Shown piece by piece: positions 1 through 9,756 of a stretch of 47,987 nucleotides of DNA; the first letter of the stretch is position 1, and each line of letters opens with the position of its first letter. Made by a program: the position numbers and the translations under genes. The stretch comes from an uncultured Pelagibacteraceae bacterium. Lineage in GTDB: Bacteria; Pseudomonadota; Alphaproteobacteria; Pelagibacterales; Pelagibacteraceae. The notes under the pieces are model-generated. The model was not told the origin of the DNA and ran no database searches. It worked only from the letters and a program-made list of their open reading frames with translations. The DNA lies in NCBI GenBank assembly GCA_902569415.1, contig CACFUH010000006.1, forward strand, positions 1 to 47,987. The letters are read 5' to 3'.

Positions 1-96
1 GATGAATTGATTAAAAAAAATAGACTAGAACTTTTACAAATGTTGTGTAAAACCTTCGATAATTATTTAAATTTTTCTAAAGTAGAAAGCCTATAG
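1..96 (+). CDS. glyS: C-terminal end of a CDS, probably glycyl-tRNA synthetase beta subunit (5' truncated by window)
   Basis: Frame 1 reads DELIKKNRLELLQMLCKTFDNYLNFSKVESL* to TAG at 94-96, overlapping the ppdK GTG start; 'LL..l....d...dFSK.E' resembles the GlyS C-terminus. Fragment is short. Confidence 0.5.
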   Translation, partial: DELIKKNRLELLQMLCKTFDNYLNFSKVESL

Positions 97-2675
97 TGAA
101 AAAATTAGTTTTTAATTTTAAATCAAAAGATACAAAAAAAATAAAATTTCCAAAAAATATCTTGGGTGGTAAAGGAGCAAATCTGGCTGAAATTGGAAGA
201 CTTGGGTATCCTGTTCCTTCAGGATTTACTATTTCCACCGAAGTGTGTGATTTATTTTACAAAAATAACAAAAAAATTGATCAAAAAACTTTAAAAAATA
301 TAAAAGCTGAAATAAAAAATATCGAAAAGGATTCAGGTAAAAAATTTGGTGATTTAAAAAATCCTTTGCTAGTTTCAGTAAGATCTGGTGCAAGAATTTC
401 AATGCCTGGAATGATGGATACAATATTAAACTTAGGTCTAAATGATAAAACAGTTCTAGCACTTGCTAAAAAAACATCAAACGAAAGATTTGCTAAAGAC
501 AGCTATAGAAGATTTATTCAAATGTACGCTAATGTTGTATTAGGAGTTGAAAGCTATAGTTTTGAAGAGCTAATTGAAAATTATAAATTAACAAAAGGAG
601 TTTTGTTAGATACTGATTTAGACGAAAAAGATTGGGATGGTTTAATTAAAGATTTTAAAAATGTTGTAAAACAAAAAACAAAAAAAGAATTTCCACAAGA
701 TGTTAATGAACAATTAATAGGTGCAATAAAAGCAGTATTTTTATCTTGGCAAAGCAATAGAGCAAAAGTTTATAGAAAAATTAATCAAATACCTTCTAAT
801 TGGGGGACAGCAGTCAATGTTCAATTAATGGTATTTGGAAATATGGGTCATGACTGTGCTACTGGAGTAGTTTTTACAAGAAATCCATCAACAGGCAAAA
901 ATGAAATTTATGGAGAATATTTAATTAATGCACAAGGAGAAGATGTTGTTGCGGGTACAAGAACTCCACAATACATAACAAAAAAAGCTAGAATTGAAGC
1001 TAAGACAACAAAAAGCTCAATGGAAGAGTCAATGCCCATTGTTTTTAAACAATTATATAAAATTTTAAAGAATTTAGAAAAACATTATAAAGACATGCAA
1101 GATGTTGAGTTTACAGTCGAGAAAAATAAGCTTTGGATATTACAAACAAGATCTGGAAAAAGAACAGCCAAATCCTCTGTTAAGATTGCAGTTGAGATGG
1201 TAAAAGAAAAATTAATTTCAAAAAAAATTGCTGTCACAAGAATAGACCCACATTCTCTAGATACACTTTTGCACCCTACTTTAGATGAAAAAAGCAAAAT
1301 AAATGTTATTGCAAAAGGTTTACCAGCCTCCCCTGGCGCAGCAAGTGGAAAAGTAGTCTTTTCATCTGATGAGGCAGAGAGACTTAATGAAATGATGCAA
1401 GATTCAATTTTAGTTAGAGTAGAAACTTCACCAGAAGATATACATGGAATGCACGCAGCAAAAGGAATACTGACTTCGAGAGGTGGAATGACAAGCCACG
1501 CAGCGGTAGTTGCAAGAGGAATGGGAAGACCATGTGTTTCTGGCTCAAGTGAAATTGATATTAACTATGATAAAAGAATTTTTAAAACCAGTTCTATAGA
1601 GATAAAAGAAGGTGATTTAATTACAATAGACGGATCCACAGGAAGGATTATTCAAGGAGAAGTTCCAAAAATAAAACCTGAAATTTCAGGAGATTTTTCA
1701 AAGTTAATGAGCTGGGCAGATAGTTTTAGAAAATTAAAAGTAAGAACAAATTCTGAAACTTCATTAGATACCAAGACTGCAAGAGAAATGATACTTTCAA
1801 AAACTACAGAGGATAGAAATAAAGCATTAGAGAAACTTTTACCACATCAAAAGAATGATTTTATTGAAATATTTAAAATTATGAGCGGTCTACCTGTTAC
1901 AGTTAGATTATTAGATCCTCCATTACACGAATTTCTTCCAAGAACTGAAAAAGAAATTATTGAAGTATCAAATAAATTAAAATTACCTATTAAAGAAGTT
2001 GAGACAAGAATTAACGAACTACATGAACAAAATCCAATGTTGGGACACAGAGGCTGCAGGTTAGGAATTTCTTTTCCTGAAATTTATGAAATGCAATGTA
2101 GAGCGATATTTGAAGCATTAACAGATTTAAAATCAAAAAAAATTAAATCTGCTTTCCCAGAGATTATGATACCTTTAGTTTCAACTGAAGCTGAAATAAA
2201 AATTATGAAAGATCTTGTAATAAGAACGGCAAAAAAAGTTCAAGATGAAAATAAAATAAAGATTAAATTTTTAGTTGGAACTATGATTGAATTACCTAGG
2301 GCAGCAATAAAGGCAAAAGATATAGCAAAACACGCAGAATTTTTTAGTTTTGGTACAAATGATTTAACACAAACTGCATTTGGTATTAGTAGAGATGATA
2401 GTGGTAAGTTTTTAAATGACTATATTGAAAATAAAATTTTTGACATTGATCCTTTTATTTCAATAGATGAAGGAGTAGGTGATTTAATCAAAATTGCTTC
2501 TGAAAGAGGAAGAAAACAAAATAAAAATATAAAACTAGGGATATGTGGAGAACATGGTGGAGATCCAAAAAGTATATATTTTTGTTCAGATGCTGGATTA
2601 GATTATGTTTCTTGTTCACCATATAGAGTGCCAGTAGCAAGACTTGCTGCTGCACAAGCTCAATTAAAAAAATAG
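96..2675 (+). CDS. ppdK: Pyruvate, phosphate dikinase
   Basis: 859 aa; N-term GGKGANLAEIGRLGYPVPSGFTI, catalytic-His region GGMTSHAAVVARGMGRPCVSG, C-term GTNDLTQTAFGISRDD and GICGEHGGDP. GTG start. Confidence 0.97.
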   Translation: MKKLVFNFKSKDTKKIKFPKNILGGKGANLAEIGRLGYPVPSGFTISTEVCDLFYKNNKKIDQKTLKNIKAEIKNIEKDSGKKFGDLKNPLLVSVRSGARISMPGMMDTILNLGLNDKTVLALAKKTSNERFAKDSYRRFIQMYANVVLGVESYSFEELIENYKLTKGVLLDTDLDEKDWDGLIKDFKNVVKQKTKKEFPQDVNEQLIGAIKAVFLSWQSNRAKVYRKINQIPSNWGTAVNVQLMVFGNMGHDCATGVVFTRNPSTGKNEIYGEYLINAQGEDVVAGTRTPQYITKKARIEAKTTKSSMEESMPIVFKQLYKILKNLEKHYKDMQDVEFTVEKNKLWILQTRSGKRTAKSSVKIAVEMVKEKLISKKIAVTRIDPHSLDTLLHPTLDEKSKINVIAKGLPASPGAASGKVVFSSDEAERLNEMMQDSILVRVETSPEDIHGMHAAKGILTSRGGMTSHAAVVARGMGRPCVSGSSEIDINYDKRIFKTSSIEIKEGDLITIDGSTGRIIQGEVPKIKPEISGDFSKLMSWADSFRKLKVRTNSETSLDTKTAREMILSKTTEDRNKALEKLLPHQKNDFIEIFKIMSGLPVTVRLLDPPLHEFLPRTEKEIIEVSNKLKLPIKEVETRINELHEQNPMLGHRGCRLGISFPEIYEMQCRAIFEALTDLKSKKIKSAFPEIMIPLVSTEAEIKIMKDLVIRTAKKVQDENKIKIKFLVGTMIELPRAAIKAKDIAKHAEFFSFGTNDLTQTAFGISRDDSGKFLNDYIENKIFDIDPFISIDEGVGDLIKIASERGRKQNKNIKLGICGEHGGDPKSIYFCSDAGLDYVSCSPYRVPVARLAAAQAQLKK

Positions 2676-2676
2676 A

Positions 2677-2716
2677 GTGACGGGGCGGCAGGATTCGAAC
2701 CTACGACCCCCTCTTA
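2677..2716 (-). pseudogene. tRNA 3'-end remnant (T-arm plus 3' acceptor strand only)
   Basis: Minus strand reads ...gagggggtcGTAGG-TTCGAAT-CCTGC-CGCCCCG-t: a complete T-arm with canonical TTCGAAT loop and a 7-nt acceptor 3' strand; no matching 5' half (CGGGGCG..., D-arm, anticodon arm) in the flanking sequence. Confidence 0.7.
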
Positions 2717-2724
2717 ATAATTTA

Positions 2725-2797
2725 GAATTCTAACTCCCAGTTGTGATATCTAAAAAGAATTCTAACTTCCGGTTGTGATATCTAAAAAGAATTCTAA
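2725..2797. repeat. 32-bp tandem direct repeat, about 2.3 copies
   Basis: GAATTCTAACTCCCAGTTGTGATATCTAAAAA (2725-2756), GAATTCTAACTTCCGGTTGTGATATCTAAAAA (2757-2788), then partial GAATTCTAA (2789-2797); 2 mismatches between full copies. Confidence 0.95.
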
Positions 2798-3049
2798 GAT
2801 TATTTCTTTAAGAAGTTGAAATTATCGTAATTAGTGTAACAATAATTACTTATGGTTGATTTTTTATTCAATCTAAGATTTTATAAATCTTAAATTGTAC
2901 ACTCATGAATTTTATTTTATGAATTCAAAAAAAAAATTATACATCTTTATCCCCAGCTAACATTTTTATTTTTTTTAATACATTCTCATTGTAATAAAAA
3001 TTTAAGTTCCTAAATGTAGTTCTAATTTATAATTTACAAAGGAGTTAAA

Positions 3050-3730
3050 ATGAAAATTATACCTAAAGAAAATAATCCAGAATTTTTATCAAATGGTTTT
3101 GATAATTATGAGGAAAAAAAAAAAGATGATCGAAATGCAGATTTAATTTGGTTGCAGCAAGAAGCAGCAAAAGAACCTGTCAGAGATGCTTTTAAAATAT
3201 ATGATAATACCGACTCATGGTACAATGGCAAATTTGGAATAAAAGTTATTGCTAGCATGAGAAAAAGAAAAAAGAAAAAGTTAGTAATAGAACAAGAGTG
3301 GAGTTCTAAAATCGTAAAAATAAAAGGTGACTATATTGATTATATTCCGTCTGTACCTTTAATTGATCAGTACCCATTTCAAAAGTGTGAAAATGATACT
3401 CTATATATAATCCCAGAAGGCTCTACTAGTGATGAGAGACCTCACGATTTTATAATATGGATAGGAAAAGCTAGAAAATGTCTAGCAATAGAAATACAAG
3501 ATTTTACTTTTCATTCTAGACCAATTCAAAAAATAAAAGATTATGCTAAAGCTCAATTTATCACTTTTAACCCACCTCAAAAAAAACAATTCATACCAAT
3601 TTCAATAGCAGCAGATCAGATTAAGCATGAGGCATATCCAACTGTAATCGAGCAAATGCTAGATTGGTTTTTTGAAGAGGGTGGTTGTGAAGTTTTTTCT
3701 TGTGATAAAGATGAAGAAATTCCTTTTTAA
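3050..3730 (+). CDS. Hypothetical protein, no family recognised
   Basis: 226-aa ORF with AAAGGAG SD before ATG; codon usage looks like the genome's; 3' end overlaps nadC by 4 nt convergently. Confidence 0.7.
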   Translation: MKIIPKENNPEFLSNGFDNYEEKKKDDRNADLIWLQQEAAKEPVRDAFKIYDNTDSWYNGKFGIKVIASMRKRKKKKLVIEQEWSSKIVKIKGDYIDYIPSVPLIDQYPFQKCENDTLYIIPEGSTSDERPHDFIIWIGKARKCLAIEIQDFTFHSRPIQKIKDYAKAQFITFNPPQKKQFIPISIAADQIKHEAYPTVIEQMLDWFFEEGGCEVFSCDKDEEIPF

Positions 3731-4563
3731 ATTTCTAATTTTAAATCTACAGCTGGAGCACTATGAGTAATACTACCGACAGAAATTCTATCAACACCAG
3801 TTGTTGCAACTGACTTTACAGTTTTTATAGTAATATTTCCGGAAGCCTCTGTTTCATAATATTTTTTTGAAAGTTTGACACCTTTTCTTAGGTTCTTAAT
3901 GTTCATATTATCAAATAAAACTCTATCAAATTTTAAGCCAATTATTTTTCTTAGCTGGTTAAGATTATCAATCTCTACAGTAATTTTTTTACCTTTCTTA
4001 GATTTAATTGCTTGTTTGATTATTTCTCTAATATTTTTATTTGCAGCTATATGATTATCTTTAATTAAAAACTCATCACTTAAATTAAATCTGTGGTTTT
4101 CTCCTCCACCAAGTTTAACAGCATATTTCTGAATAACCCTTAAATTTGGAATAGTTTTTCTAGTACAGCAGATTTTTGATTTTTTATTTACTTTTTTTAC
4201 GAAACTGTTTGTTTTAGTAGCGATACCAGAAATATGAGATAAAAAATTTAGAGCAACTCTTTCACCAATTAATATATTTTTTATATTACCTTCAATAATT
4301 GCTATTAAACTTCCTTTTTTTATTTGAGACCCTTCTTTTTTTTTAATTTTAACTTTAATTTTTTTATCAATTAATTTAAAAGTCTGTTTTGCAAATTCTA
4401 ATCCACCTATTATTCCTGCCTGATTTGATAACAAATTAGCTTTTATTTTAGTATTATTTTTTAATAGATTAGAAGTAATATCTCCCGTAGGATACAAGTC
4501 TTCATTTAGTGCTAGCTTGCAAACATTGTTAATAAAATTTCTGCTTAATTTTATTTTTGGCAC
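3727..4563 (-). CDS. nadC: Nicotinate-nucleotide diphosphorylase (carboxylating)
   Basis: 278 aa; EDLYPTGDITSN, NFLSHISGIAT, TRKTIPNLRVIQKYAVKLGGGENHRFNLSDEFLIKDNHI, EASGNI motifs of NadC. Confidence 0.96.
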   Translation of the reverse strand: MPKIKLSRNFINNVCKLALNEDLYPTGDITSNLLKNNTKIKANLLSNQAGIIGGLEFAKQTFKLIDKKIKVKIKKKEGSQIKKGSLIAIIEGNIKNILIGERVALNFLSHISGIATKTNSFVKKVNKKSKICCTRKTIPNLRVIQKYAVKLGGGENHRFNLSDEFLIKDNHIAANKNIREIIKQAIKSKKGKKITVEIDNLNQLRKIIGLKFDRVLFDNMNIKNLRKGVKLSKKYYETEASGNITIKTVKSVATTGVDRISVGSITHSAPAVDLKLEI

Positions 4564-4568
4564 AGATT

Positions 4569-5573
4569 TTATCTGCCTATCTCAGCCATTCTTTCTACAG
4601 ACTTTCTTGCTTTTTCTATAGTTTCGTTATCCATTATTAATTCGTTAGTTTCGTTTTCCAAACAATCTAACACTTTAGGCAATGTTATTTTTTTCATATG
4701 AGGACATAAATTGCAAGGACGAATAAATTTAACATTTGGATTATCAATTTGAACATTATCACTCATAGAACATTCAGTAACCATCATTACTTTTTCTGGT
4801 TGTTTATCTTTAACATATTTTATCATACCACTTGTTGATCCAGCAAAATCACTGGCTTCAATAACATCAGGAGGACATTCTGGATGAGCTATTATTTTAA
4901 TACCTGGGTTATTTTTTCTAATTTCATTTATTTCCTTATCATTAAATTGTTCGTGAACCTCACATGTACCTTTCCAGGAAATAATTTCGACATCTGTTTG
5001 AGAAGCAACATATTTTGCTAAAAAATCATCTGGTAAAAATATAACTTTTTTAACTCCAAGTGACTCAACAATTTTAACAGCATTAGCAGATGTACAGCAT
5101 ATATCAGTTTCTGCTTTTACTTCTGCAGATGTATTCACGTATGAAACTACTGGAACTCCAGGATATTTTTTTTTTAAATTTCTTACATCATTACCAGTAA
5201 TAGACGACGACAATGAGCAACCAGCATTCATATCTGGAAGAAGAACTTTTTTTTCTGGACTCATAAGTTTTGCTGTTTCGGCCATAAAATGAACTCCACA
5301 CATAACTATAATATCAGCTTTAGTTTTTGCAGCCTCAACAGCAAGCGCAAGTGAGTCCGCTGAAAAGTCTGAAATACCATGATATATTTCTGGTGTTTGA
5401 TAATTGTGTGCAAGAATTACAGCATTTTTTTCTTTTTTAAGTTTATTAATTTTGTAAATGTAAGGAGCATGAATTGCCCACTCTATTTCTGGTATAGTTT
5501 TTGAGACTTTCTGATAAATTGCATCAGTTGCTTTTTTTATCTCTATATTAACTTCCATATAAAAACTTACCAA
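4569..5573 (-). CDS. nadA: Quinolinate synthase
   Basis: 334 aa; AVILAHNYQTPEI, MCGVHFMAETAKLMSPEKKVLLPD, AHPECPP, GSTSGMIKYV motifs of NadA. Confidence 0.96.
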   Translation of the reverse strand: MVSFYMEVNIEIKKATDAIYQKVSKTIPEIEWAIHAPYIYKINKLKKEKNAVILAHNYQTPEIYHGISDFSADSLALAVEAAKTKADIIVMCGVHFMAETAKLMSPEKKVLLPDMNAGCSLSSSITGNDVRNLKKKYPGVPVVSYVNTSAEVKAETDICCTSANAVKIVESLGVKKVIFLPDDFLAKYVASQTDVEIISWKGTCEVHEQFNDKEINEIRKNNPGIKIIAHPECPPDVIEASDFAGSTSGMIKYVKDKQPEKVMMVTECSMSDNVQIDNPNVKFIRPCNLCPHMKKITLPKVLDCLENETNELIMDNETIEKARKSVERMAEIGR

Positions 5574-5614
5574 CTTGAAATTGAATTGTCATTAATTTAT
5601 TCTGACGCATAAAT

Positions 5615-5700
5615 GCGGTCATGCTGAAATTGGTAGACAGGCACGGTTGAGGGCCGTGTGGGCTTAGCCTATGAGAGTTCAAATCTCTCTGACCGCACCA
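5615..5700 (+). tRNA. tRNA-Leu (anticodon GAG), CCA encoded
   Basis: gcggtca...tgaccgc-a-CCA acceptor; anticodon arm CACGG-TTGAGGG-CCGTG gives GAG; long variable arm; T-arm AGAG-TTCAAAT-CTCT. Confidence 0.95.
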
Positions 5701-5716
5701 GATAATTAGATAAATC

Positions 5717-5985
5717 AAATTTTTAGGGGCGTTCTGTTGCCAGGTGCCCCAAACCCCGTAACTTAATTAATAAATTAATTAAGCTGCAATTGCGTAACTT
5801 TCGTTAGCATTTATAATTTAGCCCTTTACGGCGGAACAATACCGAACGAAAGAATAACTTTTAGACACTCGTCGATTCTGGTTCACCCCCATAAGTTGAA
5901 ATTGGTGGAGGTGGTGGGTACTGCCCCCACGTCCGCAATGCTTATTACGAAATTCGTTTATCGTCGTAGTTGGAAAACCAACATT
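5717..5985 (-). ncRNA. ssrA: Circularly permuted two-piece tmRNA (alphaproteobacterial type); predicted tag ANESYAIAA
   Basis: Minus strand: acceptor piece ending GTGGG-GGCAGTA-CCCAC-CACCTCC-A-CCA (CCA at 5903-5905), 12-nt spacer 5891-5902, then coding piece GGGGGTGaaCCAGAATCGACGAG (from 5890). Tag frame GCT AAC GAA AGT TAC GCA ATT GCA GCT TAA at 5808-5779. Acceptor GGGGGTG/CACCTCC has a G3:U70-type wobble. Outer ends approximate. Confidence 0.9.
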
Positions 5986-6026
5986 ATTAATATAAAAGTA
6001 AAATAAATAGATTCAATATTTTATTC

Positions 6027-6974
6027 ATGAAATTAACTAAAGAACAAGAACAAGAGATTAAAGATCAACAAAATCAAGAAACTAGTACAAAAAGAGTTGC
6101 TGCGCCTGAGCTTGAAAAAATTCTTTATGAGGCAATACCCATTCTGGATCATGGTTTTATAAGAGTTGTTGATTATATGGGCAACGATACTTCTATAGTT
6201 CAAGCTGCAAGAGTTTCTTATGGAAAAGGTACCAAAAAAGTTTCAACCGACTCAGGTTTAATTAAATATTTAATGAGACATTGGCATAGCACTCCATTTG
6301 AAATGTGTGAAATAAAATATCATGTAAAACTTCCTATATTTATTGCAAGACAGTGGATTAGACATAGAACTGCAAACGTTAATGAATACTCAGCCAGATA
6401 TTCAATTTTAGATAAAGAATTTTATTTGCCTAATATAGAAAATTTAGCAGCTCAATCCCAAAGTAATAGACAAGGAAGAGGAGACACACTTCAAGGAGAG
6501 CAAGCTCAGAAAGTTTTGAGTCTTTTAAAAAAGGATGCCGAACAAACTTATGATAATTACGAGATGATGCTTAATGAACGTTATGATGGTTCCGTAATTA
6601 ATGAAAATGCTGTTGGTCTTGCAAGAGAGCTTGCTAGAATGAATTTAACTTTAAATACTTATACCCAATGGTATTGGAAAACTGACTTACTTAATCTAAT
6701 GAACTTTTTAAGACTAAGAGCAGATCATCATGCACAATATGAAATTAGAACGTATGCAGAAGCAATGTTGAATACATTAAAAAAATGGGTCCCTATCACA
6801 TATGAAGCGTTTATGGATTATAGAGTTGGTGGTACAGAAGTATCAGCAAAAGGAAAAATTATTTTACAAAAATTAATTAAAGGTGAAGAAGTTAATGTAG
6901 ATCAGTCAGGTTTATCAAAAAGGGAATGGAATGAATTAATGATTGCCTTTGGTCTTAAAGATAAGTTGATTTAA
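6027..6974 (+). CDS. thyX: FAD-dependent thymidylate synthase
   Basis: 315 aa; ThyX motif [40 protein letters not shown]. Confidence 0.96.
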   Translation: MKLTKEQEQEIKDQQNQETSTKRVAAPELEKILYEAIPILDHGFIRVVDYMGNDTSIVQAARVSYGKGTKKVSTDSGLIKYLMRHWHSTPFEMCEIKYHVKLPIFIARQWIRHRTANVNEYSARYSILDKEFYLPNIENLAAQSQSNRQGRGDTLQGEQAQKVLSLLKKDAEQTYDNYEMMLNERYDGSVINENAVGLARELARMNLTLNTYTQWYWKTDLLNLMNFLRLRADHHAQYEIRTYAEAMLNTLKKWVPITYEAFMDYRVGGTEVSAKGKIILQKLIKGEEVNVDQSGLSKREWNELMIAFGLKDKLI

Positions 6975-7749
6975 TTTTCTCAGCTAAATTAAGATAAATT
7001 TTTGAAATTTCATGATCTGGTTTGCTTTCAACAATTGGAGTTCCTTGATCTCCTAACTTGCCAACCTCAGGATTAATTGGTATTTCCCCTAAAAATTCTT
7101 TTTTAAATTCGTCAGCTGTTCTTTTTACTCCACCCTCTCCAAAAATCGGATATTTTTTTCCATCATCGCCTATAAAATGACTCATATTATCAATTAAACC
7201 AATAATTTTTACTCCAAGTTTATCAAACATGCTGATTCCACGCTTTACATCTTGTAGTGCAATTTCTTGAGGTGTAGAGATAATAATTACTCCATCCATT
7301 TTTATTTCTTGTGAAAATGTAAGCTGAGTATCACCAGTTCCTGGTGGCATGTCCACAATTATAAAATCTAAATCTTTCCAAGAAACTTTTTGTGTGAAAG
7401 TTTTTATTGCACTCGTTACCATTGGTCCTCTCCAAATCATTGGAGTTTGTTCTTCGGTTAAAAAACCAATAGACATACACTGAATGTCATATTTCAAAAT
7501 AGGATTTAAAGTTTTCCCATCGCTCTTAGGTTTTTCATTTATTGAAAATAGCTTCGGTAATGACGGACCATAAATATCTGCGTCTAATAATCCAACTTTG
7601 CATCCTGCTTTTTTTAATGCAATTGCAATATTTGTTGCAAATGTAGATTTTCCAACACCTCCTTTTGCACTTGAAACTGCTATTGTGAATTTTGTTCCAT
7701 TAATAGGGTTTTTTTCAAAGGATTTTTGTCGCGGTTTTGTATCCATCAA
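6955..7749 (-). CDS. mrp: Mrp/ApbC-family P-loop ATPase (Fe-S carrier), without N-terminal DUF59-like domain
   Basis: 264 aa; [18 protein letters not shown] Walker [26 protein letters not shown]. Confidence 0.93.
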   Translation of the reverse strand: MMDTKPRQKSFEKNPINGTKFTIAVSSAKGGVGKSTFATNIAIALKKAGCKVGLLDADIYGPSLPKLFSINEKPKSDGKTLNPILKYDIQCMSIGFLTEEQTPMIWRGPMVTSAIKTFTQKVSWKDLDFIIVDMPPGTGDTQLTFSQEIKMDGVIIISTPQEIALQDVKRGISMFDKLGVKIIGLIDNMSHFIGDDGKKYPIFGEGGVKRTADEFKKEFLGEIPINPEVGKLGDQGTPIVESKPDHEISKIYLNLAEKIKSTYL

Positions 7750-7797
7750 TTCAACTTACCTTGTTTTTCTTGATAAAGACACTATATACATTGTCAT

Positions 7798-8883
7798 ATG
7801 AGCGATTTCAAAAATCAAAGTCCATGGGGATCGCCCCCAGGAGGTGGAAATGGTGACGGTTTTAGAAGAGGACCAACACCACCTGACATCGATGAAATTG
7901 TAAAAAATATACAAGACAAAATAAAAAGATTTATTCCCGGTGGAAGTACATCTGGTGGAAAACCAATAGTTTTTGGTTTGATAATATTATTAGTAATTTG
8001 GGCTTTAAGTGGCCTTTATAGAGTGTTACCTGATGAACAAGGGGTAGTTTTAAGATTTGGTAAATTTGTTAAAACAACCCAGCCAGGCTTAAATTATCAT
8101 ATACCTTTTCCAGTTGAAAGCGTTCTTACTCCAAAAGTTACAAAAGTAAATAGAATGGATATTGGCTTTAGATCAGAAAGGGATAGTGGATTTGGATCTA
8201 GCGGTGTAGCAGATGTTCCAGAGGAAAGTTTAATGCTAACAGGAGATGAAAATATTGTGAATATAGACTTTTCTGTATTTTGGGTAATTAAAGATGCTGG
8301 AAATTTTTTATTCAAAATTCAAGACCCAGAGGGAACAGTTAAAGCTGCTGCAGAAACAGCCATGAGAGAAGTTATTGCTCGATCAAATATTCAGCCAATT
8401 TTAACTGAAGGAAGATCAAAGATAGAGATAGATACTCAAGAAATTATTCAAAGTATTTTAGATGAATACACTTCTGGAATACAGATTACACAAGTTCAAA
8501 CACAAAAAGCTGACCCACCAGATCAAGTTATTGATGCATTTAGAGATGTTCAAGCTGCAAGAGCAGATATGGAGAGATCTAAAAACGAAGCTGAAGCTTA
8601 TGCTAATGATGTAATTCCAAGGGCTCGAGGAGAAGCTGCAAAAATTTTACAAGCTGCAGAAGCGTACAAAAAAGAAGTTGTTGCAAGAGCAGAAGGTGAG
8701 GCAAGTAGATTTGTATCAATTTATAATGAATATGCTAAAGCAAAGGAAGTAACTCAGGAGAGAATGTATCTTGAAACTATGGAAAAAGTTTTGGCTGATA
8801 TTGATAAGGTTATAATCGATAAGAACGCAGGATCAGGAGTAGTTCCATATCTACCTCTACCGGAATTGAAAAAGGTAAATTAA
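7798..8883 (+). CDS. hflK: FtsH protease activity modulator HflK
   Basis: 361 aa; Gly/Pro-rich N-term, TM, LPDEQGVVLRFGKFVKTTQPGLNYHIPFP; followed by hflC. Confidence 0.95.
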   Translation: MSDFKNQSPWGSPPGGGNGDGFRRGPTPPDIDEIVKNIQDKIKRFIPGGSTSGGKPIVFGLIILLVIWALSGLYRVLPDEQGVVLRFGKFVKTTQPGLNYHIPFPVESVLTPKVTKVNRMDIGFRSERDSGFGSSGVADVPEESLMLTGDENIVNIDFSVFWVIKDAGNFLFKIQDPEGTVKAAAETAMREVIARSNIQPILTEGRSKIEIDTQEIIQSILDEYTSGIQITQVQTQKADPPDQVIDAFRDVQAARADMERSKNEAEAYANDVIPRARGEAAKILQAAEAYKKEVVARAEGEASRFVSIYNEYAKAKEVTQERMYLETMEKVLADIDKVIIDKNAGSGVVPYLPLPELKKVN

Positions 8884-9747
8884 ATGAAAAAAATTTTATT
8901 ACCAATCATTATAGTATTAGCAGTGACAGCTTTCTTTTCTATTTTTATTGTTAAAGAAATTAATCAAGCAATAGTTCTTCAATTTGGAGATCCAAAAAGA
9001 ATTATTTCTACCCCAGGAATTAATTTTAAAATTCCTTTTATTCAAAATGTGGTTTTCTTAGATAAAAGAATATTAAATTTGGATGCCCCACCCGAAGAAG
9101 TAATTGCGTCAGACCAAAAAAGATTAATTGTTGATGCGTTTGCAAGATTTCAAATAGTTGATCCTTTAAAATTTTATATTTCTGTTGGAAATGAAAGAGT
9201 AGCTAGATCACGTTTATCAACAATTATAAACTCGAGAATTAGAAGTGTTTTAGGAACACAGAGATTACAAACATTATTGTCTGCAGACAGAACAAATCAG
9301 ATGGCGTTAATACAAGACGGAGTAAATAATGAGGCAGAAAAATTTGGTATTAAAATTGTGGATGTAAGAATTAAAAGGGCAGACCTCCCACCAGCAAACA
9401 GTGAAGCAATCTATAGAAGAATGCAAACAGAAAGAAATAGAGAAGCTAAAGAATTTAGAGCAAAAGGTGCGGAAATGGCAATAACTATTACTTCTACTGC
9501 AGATAAAGAAGTTACAGTAATATTGGCTGAAGCTGAAAAACAATCTCAGATTATGAAAGGAGAAGGTGACGGTCAAAGAAATAAAATATTTGCAGATGCC
9601 TTCGGAAAAGATCCTGAGTTTTTTGCATTTTACAGAGCAATGCAAGCTTATGAAAAAGCTTTAATAGGTGGAGAAACATCTTTGATATTGTCTCCAGACA
9701 GTGAATTCTTTAAATTCTTTGGGAATATAAAAGCAAAATTAGATTAA
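8884..9747 (+). CDS. hflC: Protease modulator HflC
   Basis: 287 aa; SPFH protein, VKEINQAIVLQFGDPKRIISTPGINFKIPFIQNV; directly after hflK. Confidence 0.95.
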   Translation: MKKILLPIIIVLAVTAFFSIFIVKEINQAIVLQFGDPKRIISTPGINFKIPFIQNVVFLDKRILNLDAPPEEVIASDQKRLIVDAFARFQIVDPLKFYISVGNERVARSRLSTIINSRIRSVLGTQRLQTLLSADRTNQMALIQDGVNNEAEKFGIKIVDVRIKRADLPPANSEAIYRRMQTERNREAKEFRAKGAEMAITITSTADKEVTVILAEAEKQSQIMKGEGDGQRNKIFADAFGKDPEFFAFYRAMQAYEKALIGGETSLILSPDSEFFKFFGNIKAKLD

Positions 9748-9756
9748 TATTTTTAA

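Noticed and set aside
229-462. 77-aa minus-strand ORF inside ppdK
   Set aside because: Antisense shadow of a strongly recognised CDS; low-complexity F/L composition from complementing AT-rich codons.
2725-2797. Tandem repeat as a CRISPR array
   Set aside because: Units are contiguous with no spacers and no cas genes are present.
6955-6974. 20-nt convergent overlap of thyX and mrp as a novel regulatory overlap
   Set aside because: Short 3'-3' overlaps are common in compact genomes; nothing further in the sequence supports a function.
9307-9645. 112-aa minus-strand ORF inside hflC
   Set aside because: Ser/Phe/Cys-rich complement of a conserved coding region with no recognisable family or SD.
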